From: an uncultured Bacteroidales bacterium
GTDB taxonomy: Bacteria > Bacteroidota > Bacteroidia > Bacteroidales > P3
Direction of reading: 5' to 3'
NCBI GenBank assembly: GCA_947176325.1
Contig: CAMWQD010000109.1
Location: 1-5,019, forward strand
Length of the DNA: 5,019 nt
Below are positions 1 to 5,019 of this stretch, piece by piece. Every line of letters starts with the position of its first letter. Position 1 is the first letter of the stretch. The translations under genes and the position numbers were made by a program. Below the pieces are notes generated by a model. That model had not been told where the DNA came from. It worked only from the letters and a program-made list of their open reading frames with translations, and made no database searches.

Positions 1-1036
1 CAGAACTACAAAGTGCTGGTGATGTAGAATCGTTGAGGCTTCTGAACCGTTGTTCCAACTCCTTCATCCGTTCGATGAGTTTATCGAAAGGTATCGAATC
101 GCCGTAAATCATCCCGGCTTGCATATCGGCATAATCATTCGCCCATAATTGATAATGTTCCGCAGGAGGAACAAGCGCTATCCGGCTTCGGATATCCGGC
201 GTATAGTCCACATTATGCAAGCGGGTAAATATTTCTCGATGGTGGTGGATGGTATTCCATAATGCATGGTTTTTGATTGCGGATATGGCAAATTCTTTAT
301 CCATCATCCTTTCAAGATCGTACAGATGGCGACTCTTTCGTTCAGCTTTGGAACATGCATCGGTGGTGAACAATTCGTGCAAGAGGAAAGCCTTTTCCAA
401 AAATGTTTTGGCTGCTACGGCAGTTGTCAGTTCTGTTTTTACCAAAGAGGTCTGTATATCAGGGAATGCCGTAGTTACCATACTGTCGATACAGGCCTTT
501 TGTGTCGGTTCGAAAAGAGAGCGGGCTCCGACTTCAAGTATAATTCGAGGTTTTATATACGGCAATTTATTATTAAATAAAGAATTGTATGTGATGAAGA
601 TTTGTCGTGGCTCTGGGTATGTTCGATCTCCGGTTCCATCGGGTTGTGCTTCAATGGTAAGGCTTGCACCTAAACCATGTTGTTCGATTGCAGCCAGCAG
701 TTCCTCACAAAACTCGTTGCAGACAAAAAGAGATGATGTCTTGCGGAGTTTCTTCAATTGCCGAACCGTCAAATCGCCTTCATAACCAAACAGACTTCTA
801 TCGAATGCGAGGTCAATATCTTCAGAAAAACGGTCAATCACCCCCCAAACCTTACTCAACGATGTACCGCCCTTGAAAACCAATTTATCGGCAAAAGGAA
901 GGGTAAAGATGACTTCCAGCAAAACGCTTACCCACAAGTCTTTCTCGACAATCTGTTTCGATACTCCTTGCTTGAGAGCAGTTTGTTCCAGAATAAAGCG
1001 TTGGACTTCTTTGGACTGAGAATGGTAATTATTCAT
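1..1036 (-). CDS. abiEii: AbiEii/AbiGii-type nucleotidyltransferase toxin, partial (C-terminal end outside window)
   Basis: The minus-strand frame is open from an ATG at 1036 to the window edge: 345 codons, no stop, so the C-terminus is missing. I see nucleotidyltransferase-fold signatures: KGGTSLSK (residues 55-62), the acidic pair in SEDIDLAF (D73, D75), a possible third acidic residue in IILEVGAR (E168), a lysine-containing helix KTFLEKAFLLHE (from 210), and RHLYDLERM (from 236). These match motifs I-IV of the AbiEii family (PF08843), in which the toxin of type IV toxin-antitoxin systems uses a nucleotide; the related MenA toxins add nucleotides to tRNA acceptor stems. The likely role is cytoplasmic growth arrest, for example during phage infection; its target here is unknown. 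The ATG overlaps the last 8 nt of the antitoxin gene and no other start lies just upstream in this frame, so translational coupling is likely. Most of the domain is present and no frameshift is seen. Base composition is more A+T-rich than pepP or kbl. Confidence 0.92.
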   Translation of the reverse strand, partial: MNNYHSQSKEVQRFILEQTALKQGVSKQIVEKDLWVSVLLEVIFTLPFADKLVFKGGTSLSKVWGVIDRFSEDIDLAFDRSLFGYEGDLTVRQLKKLRKTSSLFVCNEFCEELLAAIEQHGLGASLTIEAQPDGTGDRTYPEPRQIFITYNSLFNNKLPYIKPRIILEVGARSLFEPTQKACIDSMVTTAFPDIQTSLVKTELTTAVAAKTFLEKAFLLHELFTTDACSKAERKSRHLYDLERMMDKEFAISAIKNHALWNTIHHHREIFTRLHNVDYTPDIRSRIALVPPAEHYQLWANDYADMQAGMIYGDSIPFDKLIERMKELEQRFRSLNDSTSPALCSS

Positions 1037-1634
1037 ACATTCTTGAAATTAACAGTTGTATCCAATCGGGCATCAAGGGATAATCCCTTTCCAACACATC
1101 CCTGTCTTCTTTTTTAAGGAGTTTGGCAATCTGTTGCTTTTGTTCGTCCGTTACATTTCCTTCTCCGATTTCTTTCAATGCGAAAGTAAGCAACATGGCA
1201 AGCTTGTTTTTGAAAGCAAGATTTTTCGGCGCGGTCTTTAAAAACCTAATGCCTCTGCCCGATTTCAAAGATATCTTTCTTGGAGAACCATCGGTAAAAT
1301 AAACGACATTGGCTGGAACCTGTGTCGATAATCCCAGCACATTCAAGGCATAATCTCCTGTCGGTGCAATTCTTGCTTTATCTCGTTTGGCTATATACAT
1401 GGCTATATCCTCATAAGAGGGTTGCAGTTGCCCTAACCCGAGAATCTTATCTATTTTAGGATAGCAATAAATGCCCCGAGCCGCACGGATAATTTTGCCG
1501 GAATCCGCCATTCTCTCCAATGCTTTCTGCACGGATTTAGGCTTGCCGAAACCGGTGAAATCGTTGGGGGAAAACAAAGTTCCCCTACCGCTTTTTTTTA
1601 CCCTTTCATATATTTTGTCATCAATTGATTGCAT
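1029..1634 (-). CDS. abiEi: AbiEi-like antitoxin / transcriptional regulator (DUF6088-type)
   Basis: A complete 201-residue protein beginning MQSIDDKIYERVKK. Residues about 6-58 read as a winged helix: an FSPNDF turn, a helix KSVQKALERMADSGKI and the wing RAARGIYCYPK. The middle section has PTGDYALNVLGLSTQVP (about 91-107), then VYFTDGSPRKISLKSGRGIRF, which I associate from memory with DUF6088/AbiEi-like proteins encoded directly before AbiEii toxins in Bacteroidota. In studied AbiE systems the AbiEi protein represses its own operon through inverted repeats and antagonises the toxin without binding it directly. The same role here is inferred from position and fold. The start at 1634 lies about 20-25 nt downstream of a strong promoter match; no Shine-Dalgarno sequence is evident. 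The stop TAA (1029-1031) overlaps the toxin start. It could be a regulator only, with antitoxin activity unproven. Confidence 0.88.
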   Translation of the reverse strand: MQSIDDKIYERVKKSGRGTLFSPNDFTGFGKPKSVQKALERMADSGKIIRAARGIYCYPKIDKILGLGQLQPSYEDIAMYIAKRDKARIAPTGDYALNVLGLSTQVPANVVYFTDGSPRKISLKSGRGIRFLKTAPKNLAFKNKLAMLLTFALKEIGEGNVTDEQKQQIAKLLKKEDRDVLERDYPLMPDWIQLLISRMYE

Positions 1635-1659
1635 TTATTCGGTAAGCTATAATTTGTCG

Positions 1660-1690
1660 CAAAAATAATCTTTTTTTGAGACAAAACAAA
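1660..1690 (-). promoter_or_regulatory. Bacteroidota-type promoter of the abiE operon
   Basis: Read on the minus strand, TTTG at 1690-1687 is followed after 19 nt by TATTTTTG at 1667-1660, an exact match to the Bacteroidota -33 (TTTG) and -7 (TAnnTTTG) elements with normal spacing. Transcription would begin near 1653-1655, leaving a leader of roughly 20 nt before the abiEi ATG. A second TTTG (1685-1682) overlaps a GACAAA hexamer that may be an operator half-site. Confidence 0.75.
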
Positions 1691-1759
1691 CATCATTGCG
1701 GACAAAGGAACTGTCCGTGAAGGTACATGAGAGATTTTGCACTTTGGTTTGAGACAAAA
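1675..1759. repeat. 12-bp direct repeat TTTGAGACAAAA (1675-1686 and 1748-1759)
   Basis: The exact 12-mer TTTGAGACAAAA occurs twice in the divergent intergenic region with repeat starts 73 bp apart. The left copy lies between the -33 and -7 elements of the abiE promoter; the right copy lies just before the candidate pepP -7 element. It could be a pair of regulator sites, or a chance match in A/T-rich sequence; at this length chance is not excluded. Confidence 0.5.
1699..1717. promoter_or_regulatory. Candidate operator dyad CGGACA-N7-TGTCCG
   Basis: CGGACA (1699-1704) and TGTCCG (1712-1717) form a perfect 6-bp dyad around a 7-nt centre. With G-T wobbles the pairing extends to 1696-1720. It sits immediately upstream of the abiE -33 element, a suitable place for an autoregulatory site. 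Known AbiEi proteins bind inverted repeats at their own promoters; assigning this dyad to AbiEi is inference only. Confidence 0.4.
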
Positions 1760-1774
1760 AATGTACCTTTACGG
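1715..1774. repeat. 14-bp inverted repeat, one mismatch, 32-nt spacer
   Basis: The left arm CCGTGAAGGTACAT (1715-1728) is the reverse complement of the right arm ATGTACCTTTACGG (1761-1774) except at one position. That mismatch is a G-T pair, so as RNA the whole stem could form. The right arm contains TACCTTTA, the best -7 candidate for pepP, and the left arm runs into the CGGACA/TGTCCG dyad. The arms could be paired regulator sites, a remnant of a small mobile element at the abiE boundary, or a stem that acts on read-through RNA. No target duplication or transposase is seen. Confidence 0.6.
1743..1771 (+). promoter_or_regulatory. Weak candidate promoter of the M24 peptidase gene
   Basis: TTTG (1743-1746) and TACCTTTA (1764-1771) resemble the Bacteroidota -33 and -7 elements. 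The last base of the -7 is A rather than G, and the spacing is only 17 nt against the usual 19-20. A start near 1778 would give a leader of about 15 nt before the ATG at 1793. It lies in the right arm of the inverted repeat, so binding there could block it. Confidence 0.35.
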
Positions 1775-1792
1775 CCTAGAAAAATTTGTTCT

Positions 1793-3187
1793 ATGTTCGA
1801 TAAGAAGATTTATCGTGCCCGCCGCGAGAAACTCAGGCAGAGCCTGCACGGGGGCATCGTTCTGTTTCCCGGAAATCCGGAAGTTCCCTGCAACTATGCG
1901 GGCAACACCTATCCTTTCCGTCAAGACAGCAATTTCCTGTATTTCTTCGGTTTGCAGAAACCGGATATGTACGGGGTGATAGACCTTGACGCCGACAAGG
2001 ATTTCATTTATGCCGACGACCTCACCATGGACGACATCATTTGGATGGGGCATCTGCCCTCCGTGTCGGAAATGGCGGCCGAAGCGGGCGTTGGCGACAC
2101 CGCGCCCCTGAGCGAATTGAAGAACCTCTTGCACCAGGCCGTTCTGAGCCGCCGCAAGATTCACTTTGTGGCTCCCTACAACATGCAGGTGGCGCAGCAG
2201 ATGTCCGAATGGATGTCGGTGCCCGTGGCCAAGCTCAAGGAAAATCAGTCGGTGGAGCTTATCAAGGCCATTGCCGAACAGCGTTCCGTAAAGAGCAAGG
2301 AGGAGTTGGCGGAAATTGAAATCGCGATGGATATCGCCTACAAGATGCACACCGCCGCCATGCGCATGTGCAAGCCCGGCACGCACGAATTTCAGGTTTG
2401 CGGCACCATGGAGGGCATAGCCCTGCAACACCACGGCTCGATGTCGTTTGCGCCCATCGTTTCGATGAACGGGCAGACACTTCACAACCACAACCACGGC
2501 AATATGCTCAAGGAGGGCCGCATGATGGTGGCCGACGTGGGAGCCGAGGCGCACAGCAACTACTGCTCCGACATTACGCGCACCACGCCCGTGGGCGGCA
2601 AGTTCAACACCCGTCAGAAAGAAATCTACGAGATTGTTCTCAAAGCCAATACAAGCGTTATCGAAACGCTTAAACCCGGTTTGCCCTACCGCGACTACCA
2701 TATTGCGGCTTGCAAGGTTATTGCGCAGGGTCTTAAAGATTTGGGTTTGATGAAGGGCGATGTGGAACAGGCCGTGCAGGAAGGCGCGCATGCAATGTTC
2801 ATGCCTCACGGTTTGGGTCACATGATGGGTTTGGATGTGCACGATATGGAGAACATGGGCGAAAACCTGTTCGGTTACGACGACGAGATAAGGCGTTCCG
2901 ACCAGTTCGGGCTTTCCTACCTGCGTTTGGGGCGTCGTCTGCAACCCGGTTTCGTGCTTACGGTGGAACCCGGCATCTATTTCATTCCGGCGCTCATAGA
3001 CTTGTGGAGGAGCAAGGACAAGTTCACCCAATACATTAACTACGACAAGGTGGAAGCCTATAAGGATTTCGGCGGCATCCGCATCGAAGACGATGTGCTG
3101 ATTACCGAAAAGGGCTGCAAGGTGTTGGGTCAGCCCATTCCCAAGACGGTGGCGGAAGTGGAGGAAGAAGCCGCGAAAGGGGAATAA
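1793..3187 (+). CDS. pepP: M24B metallopeptidase: Xaa-Pro aminopeptidase / prolidase-type
   Basis: A 464-residue cytoplasmic peptidase expected to cleave the bond between an N-terminal residue and proline. The N-terminal AMP_N-type domain includes FRQDSNFLYFFGL and YGVIDLDAD; the C-terminal pita-bread domain carries all five metal ligands: D248 and D260 (ADVGAE ... CSDITRT), H343 (HGLGHMMGLDVHD), E392 (LTVEPGIYF) and E432 (GIRIEDDV), with H339 and H350 as the usual shuttle histidines. Two metal ions, normally Mn, are expected. The spacing E392-E432 (40 residues) and the stretches LRLGRRLQPG and FGGIRIEDDV resemble eukaryotic-type prolidase more than E. coli PepP, so dipeptidase activity is possible. 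I chose ATG 1793 (MFDKKIYRARREKL): the longer in-frame start at 1727 adds 22 residues unlike the family and lies upstream of the candidate promoter. The tail is Glu/Ala/Lys-rich. Codons are GC-rich, unlike the adjacent abiE genes. It ends 17 nt before a terminator stem. Confidence 0.94.
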   Translation: MFDKKIYRARREKLRQSLHGGIVLFPGNPEVPCNYAGNTYPFRQDSNFLYFFGLQKPDMYGVIDLDADKDFIYADDLTMDDIIWMGHLPSVSEMAAEAGVGDTAPLSELKNLLHQAVLSRRKIHFVAPYNMQVAQQMSEWMSVPVAKLKENQSVELIKAIAEQRSVKSKEELAEIEIAMDIAYKMHTAAMRMCKPGTHEFQVCGTMEGIALQHHGSMSFAPIVSMNGQTLHNHNHGNMLKEGRMMVADVGAEAHSNYCSDITRTTPVGGKFNTRQKEIYEIVLKANTSVIETLKPGLPYRDYHIAACKVIAQGLKDLGLMKGDVEQAVQEGAHAMFMPHGLGHMMGLDVHDMENMGENLFGYDDEIRRSDQFGLSYLRLGRRLQPGFVLTVEPGIYFIPALIDLWRSKDKFTQYINYDKVEAYKDFGGIRIEDDVLITEKGCKVLGQPIPKTVAEVEEEAAKGE

Positions 3188-3204
3188 GGGAAAGGACGGA
3201 TATA

Positions 3205-3234
3205 AAAAAAGGAGGTCAGACGACCTCCTTTTTT
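3205..3234. terminator. Bidirectional rho-independent terminator between convergent genes
   Basis: GGAGGTC (3211-3217), loop AGAC, GACCTCC (3222-3228) gives a 7-bp GC-rich stem. It is flanked by an A-run (3204-3210) and a T-run (3229-3234) that extend the pairing to about 13 bp and supply the U-tract in each direction. It lies 17 nt after the peptidase stop (3187) and about 17 nt after the stop of the minus-strand barrel gene (3252), so it should end both transcripts. Confidence 0.92.
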
Positions 3235-3251
3235 ATTGCTGTCAAGTTTGA

Positions 3252-3734
3252 TTAGAACTTGTAGCGGACACCGATGGCGAAACCGCCGGCATACAGGCCG
3301 CCCGAGTAGAAGCCGCAGGGCTTGCCGAAATACGGGCCGAAAGCGGGACGCCATTCCACCGAAAGTTGGAGGGGGAACCAAAAGTTGTATTCCACACCTA
3401 CGCGACCGGCCACACCTACAAAAGCGTAGTTGTATCCGGCAGGCCACCACCATCCGGCGGCACCACCCACACCGAGAGACCAGTTCCATTCCCCTTTGTT
3501 ATTCCAAGGAATCTGGGTGCTGAAAGGGTTGATCCAGTCGTAGGTAACGGCGGCTTCGATGCCGTTGAAACCGGGAAGACCGGCATCAATCGACAACATA
3601 TTGGCACCCAAGGTGTGTTGATAGGACAATTCAACACCATAACCGAGGCGCACACCCACGGCACGAGGCTGGGCGATAGCGCTTGCCATGCCTAACACAA
3701 AGAGAAAGGCGGCAACGATTAAACTTTTCTTCAT
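3252..3734 (-). CDS. Small secreted protein, probable outer-membrane beta-barrel
   Basis: A 160-residue protein. It begins MKKSLIVAAFLFVLGMASAIAQ, a typical Sec signal peptide with two lysines, a hydrophobic core and a probable signal peptidase I site after A21 (A-I-A, then Q). The mature part alternates polar and hydrophobic residues in strand-like stretches rich in Gly and aromatics (VGVRLGYGVELSYQ, WNWSLGVGGAAGWWW, AGRVGVEYNFWF, FAIGVRYKF). It ends in Phe, the usual C-terminal signature for barrel assembly. The size suits a small barrel of perhaps eight strands. No enzymatic motif, lipobox cysteine or pfam-level identity is recognised; function is unknown. ATG 3734 is preferred; a GTG directly upstream (3737) would add one residue. 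It has its own promoter and terminator, so it appears monocistronic, convergent with pepP and divergent from kbl. Confidence 0.85.
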   Translation of the reverse strand: MKKSLIVAAFLFVLGMASAIAQPRAVGVRLGYGVELSYQHTLGANMLSIDAGLPGFNGIEAAVTYDWINPFSTQIPWNNKGEWNWSLGVGGAAGWWWPAGYNYAFVGVAGRVGVEYNFWFPLQLSVEWRPAFGPYFGKPCGFYSGGLYAGGFAIGVRYKF

Positions 3735-3776
3735 CACTTTTATTATTTAGTTATTAAAATTCTGCAAAAAAACGTG

Positions 3777-3808
3777 CAAAGGTATAACATTCTTCGCTAC
3801 AAGTCAAA
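3777..3808 (-). promoter_or_regulatory. Bacteroidota-type promoter of the outer-membrane protein gene
   Basis: On the minus strand TTTG (3808-3805) is followed after 20 nt by TACCTTTG (3784-3777), an exact -33/-7 pair. A start near 3770 leaves a leader of about 35 nt, rich in A and T and without a Shine-Dalgarno sequence, before the ATG at 3734. Confidence 0.75.
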
Positions 3809-3835
3809 TGCACCTAATTTTCGCTCTACTTTCAT

Positions 3836-3843
3836 TATATTTG
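3836..3843 (+). promoter_or_regulatory. Candidate -7 element of the kbl promoter
   Basis: TATATTTG matches TAnnTTTG exactly. It lies 30 nt before the kbl ATG, giving a leader of about 24 nt. No TTTG is found 19-20 nt upstream (the region reads ACCTAATTTT), so the -33 element is poor and another factor may assist. The leader is A-rich with no Shine-Dalgarno sequence. Confidence 0.5.
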
Positions 3844-3873
3844 CCTCCCTGAAATCTAAAAACACAACATACC

Positions 3874-5019
3874 ATGTACGGAAAATTTCAGCAATTCCTG
3901 CAAGAGGAATTAAAAGGAATCCGTGAAGCCGGACTCTACAAGGAAGAAAGGGTCATCATCACCCCGCAGAAAGCCGATATCAAGGTGAAGACGGGGCAGG
4001 AGGTGCTTAACTTCTGCGCCAACAACTATCTGGGTCTTTCCAACAATCCCAAGCTTATCGCCGCCGCCAAGAAAGCGCTCGACGAAAGAGGCTACGGAAT
4101 GAGCTCGGTGCGTTTTATCTGCGGAACGCAAGACCTTCACAAAGAATTGGAGCGTAAGATTTCCGAATTCTTCGGCACGGAAGACGCCATTCTCTATGCG
4201 GCTTGCTTCGATGCCAACGGCGGTGTCTTTGAACCGCTTTTGGGCGAGGAGGACGCCATTATCTCCGATGCGCTCAACCATGCTTCGATTATCGACGGCG
4301 TGCGTCTTTGCAAGGCCAAGCGCTACCGCTATGCCAACGGCGATATGGCCGAACTCGAAAACTGCCTCAAGGAAGCCCAGGCTCAGCGTTTCCGCATTGT
4401 GGTGACCGACGGTGTGTTCTCCATGGACGGCAATGTGGCTCCGCTCGACAAGATTTTGGCCTTGGCCGACAAATACGAAGCCTTGGTGATGGTGGACGAA
4501 AGCCACTCGGCAGGCGTGGTGGGCAAGACCGGTCGCGGTGTTACCGAACAATACAACTGCCGCGGCAAGGTGGATATCCTCACCGGCACGCTCGGCAAGG
4601 CTTTCGGCGGCGCGGTGGGCGGATTCACCACGGGTCGCAAGGAAATCATCGACATGCTGCGTCAGCGGTCGCGTCCCTACCTGTTCTCCAACTCGATTCC
4701 TCCCATGGTAGCGGCCGCCGCCATTCAGATGTTCGACATGATGAGCGAAACCAACGAACTGCAAGACAAGCTTCACGCCAATACCGAATATTTCATCGGC
4801 AAGATGAAGGATGCCGGTTTCGACATCAAGCCCACGCAGAGTGCCATTTGCGCGGTGATGCTCTACGATGCCAAACTTTCGCAGGAATTTGCCGCCAAGT
4901 TGCTCGACGAGGGTATCTATGTAACCGGTTTCTACTATCCGGTGGTTCCCAAGGGTCAGGCGCGTATCCGCGTTCAGCTTTCGGCCGGACACGAAAGGGC
5001 GCACCTCGACAAGTGCATC
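3874..5019 (+). CDS. kbl: Glycine C-acetyltransferase (2-amino-3-ketobutyrate CoA ligase), partial at 3' end
   Basis: The first 382 codons are present and no stop is reached; the family is about 395-398 residues, so roughly 15 are missing. It is a PLP-dependent alpha-oxoamine synthase that converts 2-amino-3-oxobutanoate plus CoA to glycine and acetyl-CoA, the second step of threonine breakdown after threonine 3-dehydrogenase. Long stretches match what I remember of E. coli Kbl: NFCANNYLGL, SSVRFICGTQD, ISDALNHASIIDGVRLCKAK, TDGVFSMDG and LRQRSRPYLFSNS. Expected active-site residues are in place: H136 (LNHAS), D208 and H211 (VDESHSAG), and the Schiff-base lysine K242 (TGTLGKAFGG). GFYYPVVPKGQARIR near the end favours Kbl over KAS-type relatives such as BioF or HemA. 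The ATG at 3874 aligns with the family start. The dehydrogenase partner is not in this window; it may lie beyond the right edge. Confidence 0.97.
   Translation, partial: MYGKFQQFLQEELKGIREAGLYKEERVIITPQKADIKVKTGQEVLNFCANNYLGLSNNPKLIAAAKKALDERGYGMSSVRFICGTQDLHKELERKISEFFGTEDAILYAACFDANGGVFEPLLGEEDAIISDALNHASIIDGVRLCKAKRYRYANGDMAELENCLKEAQAQRFRIVVTDGVFSMDGNVAPLDKILALADKYEALVMVDESHSAGVVGKTGRGVTEQYNCRGKVDILTGTLGKAFGGAVGGFTTGRKEIIDMLRQRSRPYLFSNSIPPMVAAAAIQMFDMMSETNELQDKLHANTEYFIGKMKDAGFDIKPTQSAICAVMLYDAKLSQEFAAKLLDEGIYVTGFYYPVVPKGQARIRVQLSAGHERAHLDKCI

Noticed and set aside
249..785. Plus-strand open frame of about 178 codons opposite the AbiEii gene
   Set aside because: The opposite strand encodes a continuous protein with nucleotidyltransferase motifs. 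The plus-strand product is Ser/Cys-rich without domain-like features.
1621..1628. Palindrome TCAATTGA near the abiEi start
   Set aside because: It is 8 bp, A/T-rich and within the first codons of abiEi; expected by chance and not tied to the other symmetric elements.
1729..1760. Invertible promoter flanked by the 14-bp inverted repeat, as in phase-variable Bacteroides loci
   Set aside because: The 32-nt spacer is much shorter than known invertible promoter segments, inverting it does not place a TTTG at a useful distance from the -7, and no invertase gene is visible.
1727..1792. Upstream in-frame ATG adding 22 residues to the peptidase
   Set aside because: The added segment does not resemble M24B N-termini, starts inside the left arm of the inverted repeat, and lies upstream of the candidate -7 element. 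ATG 1793 gives the expected family start.
1769..3031. Long open frame (about 420 codons) on the minus strand opposite the peptidase gene
   Set aside because: It lies antisense to a gene with all catalytic motifs. Its His/Val/Arg-rich translation is typical of the reverse complement of GC-rich coding DNA, and no family features are seen.
3738..3873. Small RNA or riboswitch between the barrel gene and kbl
   Set aside because: The region is fully used by two divergent promoters and short A/T-rich leaders. No stable hairpin or recognised aptamer was seen by eye.
3910..5004. Long open frame (about 364 codons) on the minus strand opposite kbl
   Set aside because: It is antisense to a clearly recognisable kbl reading frame, with low-complexity His/Gly/Val-rich translation and no promoter or start context.

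Overview
The window looks like chromosomal DNA from a Bacteroidota species, probably order Bacteroidales. Three things point there: upstream regions with the phylum's TTTG ... TAnnTTTG promoter pattern, start codons without clear Shine-Dalgarno sequences, and a small outer-membrane barrel protein of Gram-negative type. Genus cannot be fixed from the sequence.

Left part, 1-1634, minus strand: a two-gene AbiE-type (type IV) toxin-antitoxin / abortive-infection operon. A winged-helix antitoxin and regulator (abiEi-like) is transcribed first. Its stop overlaps by 8 nt the start of an AbiEii-type nucleotidyltransferase toxin, which runs off the left edge without its stop codon. This block is visibly richer in A+T than the genes to its right, which suggests horizontal acquisition.

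Middle, 1635-1792: a divergent intergenic region that is unusually rich in symmetry. It holds a near-perfect Bacteroidota promoter for the abiE operon and a weaker candidate promoter for the rightward gene. It also holds a 6-bp dyad (CGGACA/TGTCCG), a 14-bp inverted repeat with one mismatch, a 12-bp direct repeat, and part of a set of five TTTGTC/GACAAA hexamers. This is the least explained part of the window.

Right part, 1793-5019: housekeeping genes with GC-rich codons. First comes a complete M24B metallopeptidase (Xaa-Pro aminopeptidase/prolidase type, plus strand). A bidirectional rho-independent terminator separates it from a convergent gene for a small secreted, probably outer-membrane beta-barrel protein (minus strand). 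That gene shares a divergent promoter region with kbl (glycine C-acetyltransferase, plus strand), which runs off the right edge about 15 residues before its expected end. The peptidase would release amino acids from proline-containing peptides, and Kbl handles the second step of threonine breakdown to glycine. The two fit a peptide- and amino-acid-using lifestyle but are separate transcription units.

No RNA gene, CRISPR array, transposase or integrase is visible. The only plausibly accessory system is the abiE operon, a known family. The novelty, if any, lies in its control region and its chromosomal junction.
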